64,000 bases of DNA from HXMU1420-2 sp017643305. Lineage in GTDB: Bacteria > Pseudomonadota > Alphaproteobacteria > Rhodobacterales > Rhodobacteraceae. The stretch is taken from contig OZ244249.1 in NCBI GenBank assembly GCA_965217135.1, forward strand, positions 3,844,001 through 3,908,000, given 5' to 3'. The position numbers were made by a program, and so were the translations under genes. Below, piece after piece: positions 52,652-61,761 of the stretch. The notes beneath the pieces were generated by a model that searched no databases, had not been told where the DNA came from, and was given only the letters and a program-made list of their open reading frames with translations. Numbering within the stretch: the stretch's first letter is position 1; every line of letters starts with the position of its first letter.

Positions 52652-53455
52652 ATGTTCCGACGTTTCTTGATGGCGCTTGTCGCCCTAACAATCTGCACGG
52701 CTGCCCAGGCCCAGACCACCCTAGATGAGGTCGTGCAGATCTCAGTTTTAGATGGTGGCCCGACCAAGGACGGTCGCCATATGGCCGCCCTGCGTGTGAC
52801 GCTAAAGGAAGGGTGGAAAACCTATTGGCGCGCGCCTGGCGATGCCGGGATCCCGCCCAGATTTTCCTGGACCGGGTCGCGCAATGTGGATGGTGTGGAA
52901 ATCGTCTGGCCCGCCCCTACGGCGTTTGATCAGAGCGGGTATCGTTCCGTCGGCTATATCGGCCAGCTTGTTCTGCCACTGTTGCTGGATCCTGCCAAGC
53001 CTGGTGCACCGCTGCGGCTGAAGGGCGAAATTGACTTTGGCGTCTGCAAGGATGTCTGCGTCGCCGCCCGCCTGCCGTTTTCGCAGGATCTGGACCTGAC
53101 CGCCGGGCGCAACCCCACCATTGCCGCCGCCATGGCTCAGCGCCCGTTTTCGGCGCGCGAGGCCGGGGTGCGCAGCGCCACCTGTTCCGTCCGCCCCACC
53201 CAGGACGGCATGCAAGTGGAAACTCGCATCGACCTGCCCCGCGCCAAAGGGGAAGAGGTTGTGATCCTCGAACCGGGCAACCCGCTGCTCTGGGCGTCGG
53301 AGATGAATAGCCGCCGCAAAGATGGCGCGCTGGTGTCGGTCGGTGAGGTGATACATAGCGAAGGGCGCAGCTTTGCCCTGAACCGGTCAGACATGCGCAT
53401 CACTGTGCTGAGCAATGGACAGGCAGTGGAAATCAATGGCTGTACCGCCGGCTGA
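52652..53455 (+). CDS. DsbD N-terminal domain-like exported protein
   Basis: A 267-residue protein with a signal peptide (FRRFLMALVALTICTAAQA) and the immunoglobulin-like fold of the DsbD alpha/ScsB-type domain: VTLKEGWKTYWRAPGDAGIP near residue 50, WTGSRNVDGVEIVWPAPTAF near 72, and a Cys pair in IDFGVCKDVCVAARLPFSQ near 130. The membrane and thioredoxin parts of DsbD are absent, so it may pass electrons to or from another partner. It overlaps the NUDIX gene by 20 bases and probably forms an operon with it. Confidence 0.85.
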   Translation: MFRRFLMALVALTICTAAQAQTTLDEVVQISVLDGGPTKDGRHMAALRVTLKEGWKTYWRAPGDAGIPPRFSWTGSRNVDGVEIVWPAPTAFDQSGYRSVGYIGQLVLPLLLDPAKPGAPLRLKGEIDFGVCKDVCVAARLPFSQDLDLTAGRNPTIAAAMAQRPFSAREAGVRSATCSVRPTQDGMQVETRIDLPRAKGEEVVILEPGNPLLWASEMNSRRKDGALVSVGEVIHSEGRSFALNRSDMRITVLSNGQAVEINGCTAG

Positions 53456-53885
53456 TCGTCCGACACGCCCTTTGCTAGGCGCGCTTGCCGTGGTTCTGAG
53501 GGATGATTGCGCGCTTCTGGCCCAGCGCGGACGTCCGCCAGACCCATTGCATTGGGGGTTTCCCGGTGGGCATGTGGAATTGGGCGAAACCGCGCTGGAG
53601 GCCGCTGCACGCGAGCTACGCGAAGAAACCGGCGTGATCGCGCAGCCGCGTGGATACCTGACCAACGTGGATGTCCTGCGCCAGACTGATACAGGTGAAA
53701 CCAGTTTACATTACCTGCTAGCGGCGGTTCTGTGCGAATATATCAGCGGGGACCCTGTGGCAGACGATGACATCATTGCTGCACGCTGGGTCAGGCTGGA
53801 GGACATCGCACAGGCGCGCCTGCCACTACATGACGGGGTTCAACTGGTCACTGACCTCGCCCGTCGCCGTTTGCGCAGCTGGTAG
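53436..53885 (+). CDS. NUDIX hydrolase
   Basis: A 149-residue NUDIX protein. The Nudix box GHVELGETALEAAARELREE-TG is intact near residue 47 (G-x5-E-x7-R-E-x2-E-E). It follows GALAVVLRDDCALLAQRGR and WGFPGG, as in ADP-ribose or nucleotide pyrophosphatases; the substrate is not clear. The start ATG 53436 lies within the end of the previous gene, and its 3' end overlaps the convergent RND pump gene by 46 bases. Confidence 0.9.
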   Translation: MAVPPADRPTRPLLGALAVVLRDDCALLAQRGRPPDPLHWGFPGGHVELGETALEAAARELREETGVIAQPRGYLTNVDVLRQTDTGETSLHYLLAAVLCEYISGDPVADDDIIAARWVRLEDIAQARLPLHDGVQLVTDLARRRLRSW

Positions 53886-56800
53886 CCCACAGCGGAGACA
53901 AGGTAGACCGCCAAAACAATCGCCAGAGCGCCTGCGGCAAACAACGCGAAAGCCTGCCGCATCGTCGCGGTATCGCCGCCATCGGCCAGCATCTGCGCCA
54001 CAACCACAGGGAATCCGCCGTTCACCGCGACGGCCCCCATGGTCGCCGCGAGCCACCCCCCGACCAGCACCAGCGTGAGCGCGGTCACACCGCGAAGCCC
54101 GCCACCCCGCCGCCGCAATGCACGCCGCAGGGCAGTCAATGGGCGGGCCACGTCAGACTGGATCGATACCAGCGCCGGGACCACGAGCAGCACCAGCAAC
54201 ATGCCAAAGCCCAGCCCATAGACCAGCGTGATCACCGTGGGTTTCAGGAATTGCGCCTGTTGCGACCGTTCATAAAGTAGCGGCGCAAGCCCCAGTACCG
54301 TGGTTAGCGTGGTCAGCAAAACCGGGCGCAACCGGTCCGCCGCAGCCTCCACGATAGACGGGAACAAGCCACGTTCGCGCGCATATTGGTCGATGGTTGT
54401 GACCAGCACGATGGAGTCGTTGATGATGATCCCGGTCATCCCCAACAGCCCCACCACGGTGAACATGCTCAGCGGTACGTCCCAGTGGTTATGGCCCCAG
54501 ATCGTACCCACCAGCCCGAACGGAATGATCGCCATCACAACAAGCGGCCTTGTCCAGCTGGCAAAGACCCAGGCCAGCACCAGGTAGATACCAGCCAGAC
54601 ACAGAGCCAGTCCCGTACGCGCATCTTTCAGGAAATCGTCTTCCTGCTCGCTTAGCCCCGACATCTTCCATTCCACCTGCCGTTCGCTGGCAATGCGTGG
54701 CAGGATATCATCCTCCAGCGCTTTCTGGATGGCTTCGGCCCGCGCCGGATCGTCTTCGGAAATGTCACCGGTGACCGAAATCAACCGGATGCCATTTTCA
54801 CGCCGCACCGTGGAAAACCCGGTGCGCTGCGTCACGCTGACAATATCAGCCAGCGGCACATAGTCCCCGCTGGGTGTGCGCATCTGGGTGCGTTCGAGAA
54901 AATCGGCAGTCAGCTCACCCGATGGCAATTCCACCCGGATCGCCGAACTGCGCGGTCCGACAGGATAGGTCGCGGCCTCCAGCCCGTTCAAGCGCGCTCG
55001 CAATGCGCGCCCCAGCGCGTCGATTGTAAAGCCCATCGCTTGGCCCTGCGGGGTCAGGTCCAGGATCAGCTCTTCCTTGTCATAAGCCAGATTGTCCTGC
55101 ACCGCGGACACTTCGGGAAATTGCAGCAACGCTGTTTGCAGATCCTCGCTCGCGCCCTTCAGCGTTTCTGCCGTTGCCCCGTAAAACTGCACATCCAGCG
55201 CATCGCCCCCGGGGCCAGACCGCCAGCTGCGGAACGAAATGATCTCCAGCATCGGGTGGCGCTGGATACGGTCCTGCAACTGCCCAACAAAGGCAAAACT
55301 GGAGTAGGGCCGCAGGTCTGCATCGATCAGCTCAATAGAAATGCCACCCAGCAGATCATCATCCTTGGTTTCCACCCCGGACAGTCCGCGCCCGGCATTT
55401 CCGCCAACCTCTGCGATCACGTAATCCAGAGGGTTGGCCCCATGGCGCTGTTCCAGCTCCAGCGCCAGTTCTTCGGTTGCGCGCTGAAACTCCCGCATCA
55501 TCTCCAGCGAATCTTCCCGCGTCGCGCCTTCAGCCATGGCAAAGTTGCCTGTGACCGACCCACGCTCTGGCGCGTTGAAGAACCGCCAAGTTACATCGCC
55601 GCGAATGAAGCCGCTGATCTGAGTGGCCAAAATCAGCATCGTGCCCGCCAACACGACATAGCGCGCGCGGATCACCAGCCAGATCAGTGGTTTGAACAGC
55701 GTTTCCCGCATCCACCGGAAGCCCTTGTTCACTGTGCGGCTGGGCCAGTCATACCAATGTTCCTTGGCGGTATGGACCAGCGCATGGGACATGTGGTTCG
55801 GCAGGATCAGGAAACATTCCACCAGCGACGCAATCAGCACCGCGATCACAGTAAAGGGTATGTCGCGGATCAGGTCACCGAACCGCCCACCAATAGCGAT
55901 CAGCCCGAAAAACGCGATAACCGTCGTCACCGTCGCAGCGAAGACTGGCATCGCCATGCGCCGCGCCGCGTTTTCAGCCGCCCTGACCGGGTGCTCACCC
56001 AGACGCCGCGCGCGGAAATCCGCGTGTTCACCCACGACAATAGCGTCATCCACAACGATGCCCAGAGTGATAATCAGGCCAAACAGGCTTACCATGTTGA
56101 TGGTCAGGCCAGCGGCATACATGATCGCAATCGCCGCCATCATGGCCGCTGGAATACCCGCTGCGACCCAGAAGGCGATGCGCGCGTTTAAAAACAGAAA
56201 CAGCAGCGCCACCACCAGCGTCAGCCCAACCAAGCCGTTATCAACCAGAATGCTCAGACGGTTGGAGATTGCCTCGGCCCGCGTCCGGATCAGCGATGCG
56301 GTGACCCCGCTGGGCAGGCTGGCCTGCATTTCGGCCACCGTATCCTGCACCACTCCCTGAATATCGATCGCGTCACCACCGTTGGATCGGTCCACGCGAA
56401 TGGACATGGCAGGGTTTTCGCCCACGAAATACTGCCGGTTGCGGTCCACCCCTTCGACACGGATGGTGGCCACATCCCCAATGGTCAGCTTGGACCCGTC
56501 CGGATTGGACCGCAGTGCAATGGCTGCAATGTCCTCCGCACTACGCCGGGCAATCCCGGTGCGCACGCGTGCGTTTGCACCGTCCACATCGCCAGCCGGG
56601 TCGGCATCCACCTCCTCTGCGATGGCAGAGGCGATCTCAGACATCGACACATCGTACTGAATCAGCTTGGCCGATGGCACTTCGACAATGGTCTGCGGGG
56701 CCGCAACGCCCCGCACGGTCGTGCGCGTCACACCCACATTGAACAGGCGCACGACCAGCTCGTCCGCAAACAGTGCCAGCTGGTCCGCGCCCACCGGACC

Positions 56801-57253
56801 GGTTATGACCACATCGGTCACCCGATCCCGCCACGCGCCGCGTTTGACAAGGGGATCATCGGCATCTTCAGGCAGGGTTGTGACCAGATCCAGAGCGGTC
56901 TGGATGTCATCCGCTGCGCGTGCCATGTCCCATCCGGGTTCAAATTCCAGCGTCAGATAAGCCCGCCCTTCGCGGGAGGAGGAAGTGGAACTTTCCACCC
57001 CTTCCACCACCAGTAGCGCGGGCTCAACGACCTGAACAATCGCTTCGTCCACGTCTTCGGGTCCGGCCCCTTCCCATTTGATGGTGACGCTGACGTTATC
57101 GATAATCACATCCGGGAAAAATTGCGCCCGCATATTCGGCACCGCAGCCAGCCCGAGGATCAGCAAGACCACCAGCAACAAGTTCGCCGCCGTCCTGTGA
57201 CGGGTGAAATAGCTCAGAAGCCCGCCTGCCGCTGGGGGAATGTCGCGGACCAT
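53840..57253 (-). CDS. RND efflux permease (AcrB family)
   Basis: A 1137-residue inner-membrane proton antiporter of the resistance-nodulation-division type. The N-terminal helix (about residues 22-40), a porter domain, a first helix bundle with GIVVDDAIVVGEHADFRARR near 396 (the proton-relay Asp region), a second porter domain, and a second bundle with MTGIIINDSIVLVTTIDQYA near 946 and RPVLLTTLTTVLGLAPLLYE near 980 are all visible. It lies 6 bases after its adaptor gene. No outer-membrane factor is nearby. Substrate is unknown; efflux of toxic small molecules is the family role. Confidence 0.94.
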   Translation of the reverse strand: MVRDIPPAAGGLLSYFTRHRTAANLLLVVLLILGLAAVPNMRAQFFPDVIIDNVSVTIKWEGAGPEDVDEAIVQVVEPALLVVEGVESSTSSSREGRAYLTLEFEPGWDMARAADDIQTALDLVTTLPEDADDPLVKRGAWRDRVTDVVITGPVGADQLALFADELVVRLFNVGVTRTTVRGVAAPQTIVEVPSAKLIQYDVSMSEIASAIAEEVDADPAGDVDGANARVRTGIARRSAEDIAAIALRSNPDGSKLTIGDVATIRVEGVDRNRQYFVGENPAMSIRVDRSNGGDAIDIQGVVQDTVAEMQASLPSGVTASLIRTRAEAISNRLSILVDNGLVGLTLVVALLFLFLNARIAFWVAAGIPAAMMAAIAIMYAAGLTINMVSLFGLIITLGIVVDDAIVVGEHADFRARRLGEHPVRAAENAARRMAMPVFAATVTTVIAFFGLIAIGGRFGDLIRDIPFTVIAVLIASLVECFLILPNHMSHALVHTAKEHWYDWPSRTVNKGFRWMRETLFKPLIWLVIRARYVVLAGTMLILATQISGFIRGDVTWRFFNAPERGSVTGNFAMAEGATREDSLEMMREFQRATEELALELEQRHGANPLDYVIAEVGGNAGRGLSGVETKDDDLLGGISIELIDADLRPYSSFAFVGQLQDRIQRHPMLEIISFRSWRSGPGGDALDVQFYGATAETLKGASEDLQTALLQFPEVSAVQDNLAYDKEELILDLTPQGQAMGFTIDALGRALRARLNGLEAATYPVGPRSSAIRVELPSGELTADFLERTQMRTPSGDYVPLADIVSVTQRTGFSTVRRENGIRLISVTGDISEDDPARAEAIQKALEDDILPRIASERQVEWKMSGLSEQEDDFLKDARTGLALCLAGIYLVLAWVFASWTRPLVVMAIIPFGLVGTIWGHNHWDVPLSMFTVVGLLGMTGIIINDSIVLVTTIDQYARERGLFPSIVEAAADRLRPVLLTTLTTVLGLAPLLYERSQQAQFLKPTVITLVYGLGFGMLLVLLVVPALVSIQSDVARPLTALRRALRRRGGGLRGVTALTLVLVGGWLAATMGAVAVNGGFPVVVAQMLADGGDTATMRQAFALFAAGALAIVLAVYLVSAVGYQLRKRRRARSVTS

Positions 57254-57259
57254 GACCGC

Positions 57260-58771
57260 CTACCCGCCCATCCGGCTTTCGATCCGCTGGACCAATTGCG
57301 CGGGAACGCGCGGCTGGGCCAGCAAGGACAGGACCCTGTCCTTGGCTTCCTTAGGCATCATTGCGTTGGCCTGAACAAAGGCCCGCATCCTGTCGCGTTG
57401 TTCGTCAGTAAGTTCGACCATTTCGGCGCTGTCATCCGTGCTGCGTGACCCGGTGACGGGCGCACTGGCTGATGCGCTTTGGGCAACTTCCTGACCCTCG
57501 GCCCGCGGCTGCAAAGGGCGCACCTTGATACCGACGCCCAGCAACGGCGTGCGGCCCACTATCACCTCGCGCCCCGCCAGCCCTTCACCGCGCAGCAGCA
57601 CATCGTCACGCTGACGACGCAGCAAGGTCACAGGCAGGCTGGCCAGCCGGTCACCATCTTCCAGCACCAGAACCGTGTTCGCCGCATCCAACGTCGAAGA
57701 TGGCAGCCGCACCACGTTTTCCAATTCGGGTTCTTCCACATGCACGGTCACAAAATCGCCCGGCTTGAACCCCGGCGCGTTGTCCAGATGCGCAAACAGC
57801 CGCCGCCCGGATTGGCCCACGCCGGTGACAATGCTATCCCGGCTCACCTGCCCGCGTGCCCGTAGGTCCACGCCAGACACGTCCAGCATCACCTCCACCG
57901 GGGCGCGCACAACGCCGCCCTGTGCATCCAGCAACCGCACATATTGCGCTGTTGAGATACGGAACGCGACCTCTAACGCATTTGGGTCGATGATCTTGGC
58001 CATCTTTTCGTTCTGAGTGACCAGCCGCCCTTCGACCAAACTCACCTCGCTCAGCGTGCCACTGAACCCGGCCGTAATGATCGTATCGTCCAGACCGCGC
58101 TGCGCTTCGGCCAGCGTGATTTTCTGGCGTTCCAGCCGCGTCTTGGCCTGATCCACGCGCGCTTCGGCCTGCGCAACCGAAATCCGCCGGGCCAGCACCG
58201 CCTGCCGTGCAGAGGCCGCGGCCAGCTCCGCCGTTTCCACCGTGGCCGCCGTGCCAACCCCGCGCGCCTGCAAATCGGTCTGGCGTTTGAACGCCCGCTC
58301 GCGCAGATCGGCCTGGTCCTCTGCTGCTGCCAATTCATCCCGGGCCAGCGTCAGCGACCGTTCGGCATCCCGCACCTCGGCCTCGGCATCCAGCATACCG
58401 CTTTCGGCGCGGTCCAGCGCGGCCTGTGTATTGGCCGGATCGATCTGCGCCAGCACGTCGCCCGCGGTCACAGTCCCGCCCTCGACAAACCGTTCATCCA
58501 ACCACACCACCCGGCCCGCCGTGGTGGCCCGCAGTTCAAGCGTACGGCGGCTCCGGATTTCGCCAAAGGCCTCCAGCGTCGGGGCAATGGTTTCCTCCAC
58601 CGCTGGGACAACATTGACCGCAAACACGCGCTCCCGTGCAGGCGGCGCGCGGCCTTCATTTGCCATGCGGATTTCAACCGCTGACAGGACGATTTGCAAC
58701 GCGTAAATCAACAGGCCGGCGGCAAGCGCCGCGAAGAAAACTCCAGTCAGGCTTTGACGCAAAAAGCGCAT
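57260..58771 (-). CDS. RND efflux periplasmic adaptor (membrane fusion protein)
   Basis: A 503-residue HlyD/AcrA-type protein starting at ATG 58771 with one N-terminal membrane helix (SLTGVFFAALAAGLLIYALQ). It has a lipoyl-like half motif ELRATTAGRVVWLDERFVEG near 78, a long coiled-coil hairpin (about 120-230) and a second half with DDTIITAGFSGTLSEVSLVE near 234. It couples the downstream pump to an outer-membrane channel. The C-terminal 60 residues (with ELTDEQRDRMRAFVQANAMM) are an extra tail beyond the usual fold. Confidence 0.92.
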   Translation of the reverse strand: MRFLRQSLTGVFFAALAAGLLIYALQIVLSAVEIRMANEGRAPPARERVFAVNVVPAVEETIAPTLEAFGEIRSRRTLELRATTAGRVVWLDERFVEGGTVTAGDVLAQIDPANTQAALDRAESGMLDAEAEVRDAERSLTLARDELAAAEDQADLRERAFKRQTDLQARGVGTAATVETAELAAASARQAVLARRISVAQAEARVDQAKTRLERQKITLAEAQRGLDDTIITAGFSGTLSEVSLVEGRLVTQNEKMAKIIDPNALEVAFRISTAQYVRLLDAQGGVVRAPVEVMLDVSGVDLRARGQVSRDSIVTGVGQSGRRLFAHLDNAPGFKPGDFVTVHVEEPELENVVRLPSSTLDAANTVLVLEDGDRLASLPVTLLRRQRDDVLLRGEGLAGREVIVGRTPLLGVGIKVRPLQPRAEGQEVAQSASASAPVTGSRSTDDSAEMVELTDEQRDRMRAFVQANAMMPKEAKDRVLSLLAQPRVPAQLVQRIESRMGG

Positions 58772-58880
58772 GGCGAAGACCCTTTCAACCGCGCTGGCGG
58801 AATGCACCCCGCGGGATCTGTTAAATCTAGGTGAATGCGCGAAAATGCCAAGTCACAGAAGGTCTAACGCTGTTGCACAG

Positions 58881-59423
58881 TCATTTCCGTCGCTGGTCTT
58901 CGGTCAATCTTGGCAAAATTTCAACAAAGTTGCAGGGTCGATGACGATAATCCAACTGTTTCATAAGGATTTCATCCCACGCGTCCTTGCACGCGCCCGG
59001 ACTGCCAGGCAGCGCAAACAGGTAGGTTCCATTGGCCACACCGCCCGTCGCGCGGGACTGCACGGCAGATGTTCCGATCTTCTGCATCGATACAATGGTG
59101 AACACGGTGCCAAACGCATCGATTTCCTTTTCGTACACATCACGATGCGCCTCCACCGTCACATCACGGCCCGTCAGACCCGTGCCGCCTGTAGAAATCA
59201 CGACGTCCACGCCCGGATCAGCGATCCATTCCCGCAGTTGCGCGGAAATCTCAGCCCGTTCGTCATGCAGGATCGTGCGCGCTGCAATCTGGTGCCCAGC
59301 GGCTTCGATCCGGTCCACCAGAGTCTGGCCTGATTTGTCCTCGGCCAGCGTGCGGCTGTCCGAAACGGTCAGCACTGCGATGCGGATCGGGATGAATTCC
59401 TTGCTGTCATCAATACGCGACAT
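58881..59423 (-). CDS. moaB: Molybdenum cofactor biosynthesis protein MoaB
   Basis: A 180-residue MogA/MoaB-type protein (molybdopterin adenylyltransferase fold). Seen: IRIAVLTVSDSRTLAEDKSG near residue 12, VDVVISTGGTGLTGRDVTVE near 73, and ALPGSPGACKDAWDEILMKQ near 138. It is the third gene of a UDG, phosphoesterase and moaB run on the minus strand (9-base gap). It relates functionally to the mob/moe/fdhD operon 20 kb away. Whether it acts as adenylyltransferase in place of MogA is not clear from sequence. Confidence 0.93.
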   Translation of the reverse strand: MSRIDDSKEFIPIRIAVLTVSDSRTLAEDKSGQTLVDRIEAAGHQIAARTILHDERAEISAQLREWIADPGVDVVISTGGTGLTGRDVTVEAHRDVYEKEIDAFGTVFTIVSMQKIGTSAVQSRATGGVANGTYLFALPGSPGACKDAWDEILMKQLDYRHRPCNFVEILPRLTEDQRRK

Positions 59424-59432
59424 GTCCGTTCC

Positions 59433-60026
59433 TCAAAGCTCAAACCAGTTAGGCGTGGGGCCCAGATTTACGACCTGTGTCTGACCGATCTGCCCGGTGC
59501 CGCCCCAGCTGTCGTGAATATGACCGCAAAGCGCCAGCCTGGGTTGCAGCCGCTCAATCGCCTCACGGATCGCGGTGGAGCCCACCGACATGCCCGCAGA
59601 GGTCGTGTCTCCGACACCCTTGGGCGGGGAATGCAGCACAAGCACATCCACGGCCTCACACCCGGCCAGAATATCCGCCGCGTCCTGTTCCGGCAAATCG
59701 ACCGACCAGGCACCAAACGGTGTAACGGGCACTGCACAGCCTAGCCCGAAGAATCGCAGACCGCCCACCTCTTTCAAAACACCATGGATATTCTCCACGC
59801 CTGCACCCAACGCGGCGTCCAGTTCCTCGGGGCTTTCGGCATTGCCCGGCACCACCAGCATTGGCGCAGCCAATCCCTGCAGCAGTGCCAGCGCATCGTC
59901 GAGGCCCTTCCGCATATTGCAGAAATCACCCGCGCCGATCACAAGATCGGCCTCCGTGCTTACCTCCACCAGGGCGGCCGCTTTGGAACGCGAAAGGTGC
60001 AGGTCCGAAAATGCCAAAATCTTCAC
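59433..60026 (-). CDS. Metallophosphoesterase
   Basis: A 197-residue calcineurin-like phosphoesterase. Metal motifs: ILAFSDLHLSRSK near residue 3 (D-x-H), VIGAGDFCNMR near 29 (GD), LVVPGNAESPEELD near 57 (GN in place of GNH), VLVLHSPPKGVGDT near 129 (H), and LALCGHIHDSWGGTGQI near 167 (GHxH). Size and spacing suit a small YfcE-like enzyme. It overlaps the UDG gene by 4 bases. Confidence 0.88.
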   Translation of the reverse strand: MKILAFSDLHLSRSKAAALVEVSTEADLVIGAGDFCNMRKGLDDALALLQGLAAPMLVVPGNAESPEELDAALGAGVENIHGVLKEVGGLRFFGLGCAVPVTPFGAWSVDLPEQDAADILAGCEAVDVLVLHSPPKGVGDTTSAGMSVGSTAIREAIERLQPRLALCGHIHDSWGGTGQIGQTQVVNLGPTPNWFEL

Positions 60027-60808
60027 GTAAGATCCTTCAGTCTGGCGTTCAAAGACAGCAGGTCTGCCCAGGCTTCGCGCTTGGCCTGCGGGTTACGCAG
60101 TAAATAGGCCGGGTGGAACATTGGCAAGGTGGGCAGGCCCATCGCCTCCTCCCAATTACCGCGCATCCGCGTGATCCCGCGCCTCCCCAGCACGGCGGTG
60201 CAACTGATATTGCCCATCAGAACCAGAACTTGCGGCTGCGCCAGCGCCACGTGCCGTTCCAGAAACGGTTTCAGCATTGCAATTTCTTCCGGTTTGGGGT
60301 CCCGGTTCTGCGGCGGACGCCAAGGCAAAACGTTGGTGATGTAAACGTTTTCAGCCCGGCCCAGCCCAATGGCCCCCAGCATCCGGTCCAGCAACTGGCC
60401 CGCGCGGCCTACGAAAGGACGGCCTTCGCGGTCCTCATCCCGGCCTGGCGCCTCGCCAATGATCATCACGCGCGACCCGGCCATGCCATCGGCAAACACG
60501 GTGTTGCGAGCGCCTTTTTTCAGTTCGCAATGTTCGAACCCAACCATCGCGTCGCGCAGCGCCTCCAGCGTCGAAACCGAAGACACCACCGCCTTTGCAA
60601 TGGCTACGGCATCCACCTCCTGAGATACCCGCACAGGGCCAGGGGCCAGAGGAGCTTTTTGCGCGGAAGGCGCAGCACGGGCTGCCAGGGCCTTCTCGGC
60701 GAGCGCATACCGGTCGACCGGGACATCCCCGATCGCCTCGGTCGCGCCAAGCTCAATCTGCCAGGCCAGAGCGGCGAGCGCCGCGTCACTATCGGAAAGC
60801 GATTCCAT
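60023..60808 (-). CDS. Family 4 uracil-DNA glycosylase
   Basis: A 261-residue family 4 UDG. Seen: an iron-sulfur-type Cys near FEHCELKKGARNTVFADG (about 103), the active-site loop IGEAPGRDEDREGRPFVGRA near 128-147, YITNVLPWRPPQNRDPKPEE near 165, and the HPAYLLRNP leucine loop near 239. The first 100 residues are a family extension. ATG 60808 was chosen; the longer frame to 61030 overlaps the divergent gene's leader. Role: removing uracil from DNA. It leads the minus-strand operon with the phosphoesterase and moaB. Confidence 0.92.
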   Translation of the reverse strand: MESLSDSDAALAALAWQIELGATEAIGDVPVDRYALAEKALAARAAPSAQKAPLAPGPVRVSQEVDAVAIAKAVVSSVSTLEALRDAMVGFEHCELKKGARNTVFADGMAGSRVMIIGEAPGRDEDREGRPFVGRAGQLLDRMLGAIGLGRAENVYITNVLPWRPPQNRDPKPEEIAMLKPFLERHVALAQPQVLVLMGNISCTAVLGRRGITRMRGNWEEAMGLPTLPMFHPAYLLRNPQAKREAWADLLSLNARLKDLT

Positions 60809-60938
60809 AGTGCGACCGTACCCCTCCGTCACGGGGAGGGGAACAGGCCCGATGGCCGCGTTCCTACCGCCCAAGAAAACAAAAAAGGTTGAAATTCGCT
60901 TCAGCCCCTGTGACGGTTGCTCAAAAAAAGCAAGGTAG

Positions 60939-61634
60939 ATGAACCACTTGGGACTGTTGTGGGCGCATCTGAAACGCCTGATGCTTTTGTTTTGCCTGAT
61001 CGGGCTGCAGGCTCTGATTGCTCCGAACATGGCCCAGGCGGAGACAGCCGCCTACCCCGGCCCGGTACTGAAACGGCTTTTTGACTTGTCCCGCGCGCAT
61101 CTGCCCCCGCGCATTCGCGAAATGGCAGAGATTGGCGAAATCGCCCTGGCGCAAATAGAACCCGGGCCTATCCTCCAACGGCTCTACGCGCTCGCTACGA
61201 CAGAGGCGGGTATTGCCGAACCGCCGGTTTCGACAGGACTTGTACAGGTCCTTCAGGAGAGTGAGTTAAGTTTGAAAAAAGTGGCGTGTCGATCGCGGGC
61301 CAACGTGTGGGTTTCCGCCCGAGCCAACAAAGCGAGCGCTTCATCATCGGACAGGCCCCGGGCCCTGGATTTCGACCAGATACGGCGGACAGAGGTTGGC
61401 GACCACGGCAGCGCAGCATGCGTCATCCACTGCCTCACCGGCGCGGGCAATGCGTCAAAGGTTTCCATCGGATTCCCCTTGCGCCGTTTGCGACGCAGGC
61501 TGGTACTGCCAAGATTACGGGTCATGCTGTGGCCCAAAACACGTTCAGCAGATGGTCAAAGCGCCACCCTACTGCAGAACGACAGCTCAGCAACGTGGTC
61601 TTACCGCCCCCCGGAAAGCTATATAAAACCGTGA
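60939..61634 (+). CDS. Hypothetical exported protein, doubtful 3' half
   Basis: A frame of 231 codons. The first 100 or so look real: a signal peptide (LKRLMLLFCLIGLQALIAPN with MAQA cleavage near 33) followed by VLKRLFDLSRAHLPPRIREM and LAQIEPGPILQRLYAL. From about 61250 on it runs opposite the DUF6525 gene and loses family-like character (Arg/Ser-rich). Either the gene ends early by a frameshift near 61260 or only the first part is coding. No family recognised. It is divergent from the UDG gene. Confidence 0.35.
   Translation: MNHLGLLWAHLKRLMLLFCLIGLQALIAPNMAQAETAAYPGPVLKRLFDLSRAHLPPRIREMAEIGEIALAQIEPGPILQRLYALATTEAGIAEPPVSTGLVQVLQESELSLKKVACRSRANVWVSARANKASASSSDRPRALDFDQIRRTEVGDHGSAACVIHCLTGAGNASKVSIGFPLRRLRRRLVLPRLRVMLWPKTRSADGQSATLLQNDSSATWSYRPPESYIKP
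61253..61525 (-). CDS. DUF6525 family protein
   Basis: A 90-residue basic protein, MTRNLGSTSLRRKRRKGNPM, then ETFDALPAPVRQWMTHAALP, WSPTSVRRIWSKSRARGLSD and DEALALLARAETHTLARD. This matches, from memory, the small Rhodobacteraceae family DUF6525, function unknown. It is read on the strand opposite the 3' half of the doubtful plus-strand frame, and its clean family match makes it the better call in the overlap. Confidence 0.75.
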   Translation of the reverse strand: MTRNLGSTSLRRKRRKGNPMETFDALPAPVRQWMTHAALPWSPTSVRRIWSKSRARGLSDDEALALLARAETHTLARDRHATFFKLNSLS

Positions 61635-61700
61635 CGGAGGACCGATTATCTGCCACGTAGATTCTCCAAAGCAGGCCGCAACAGTCACGAAACTTACGCA

Positions 61701-61743
61701 GTTACCATATTAATGCAACCGCAATTGTTACGTATTAATAACG
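61701..61743. promoter_or_regulatory. Repeated AT-rich operator candidates before the Rrf2 gene
   Basis: Two similar words precede the gene: GTTACCATATTAATGCAAC (61701-61719) and GTTACGTATTAATAACG (61727-61743). Both have GTTAC followed by TATTAAT and an AAC half, giving loose dyads. They end 18 bases before the ATG at 61762, so autoregulation by Rrf2 is plausible. Binding is inferred. Confidence 0.45.
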
Positions 61744-61761
61744 CTGGAAAGGAAAGAGCCT

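Noticed and set aside
55040..56360. Plus-strand frames (up to 383 codons) opposite the RND permease
   Set aside because: They are antisense shadows without starts or motifs; the RND gene has all its conserved motifs in place.
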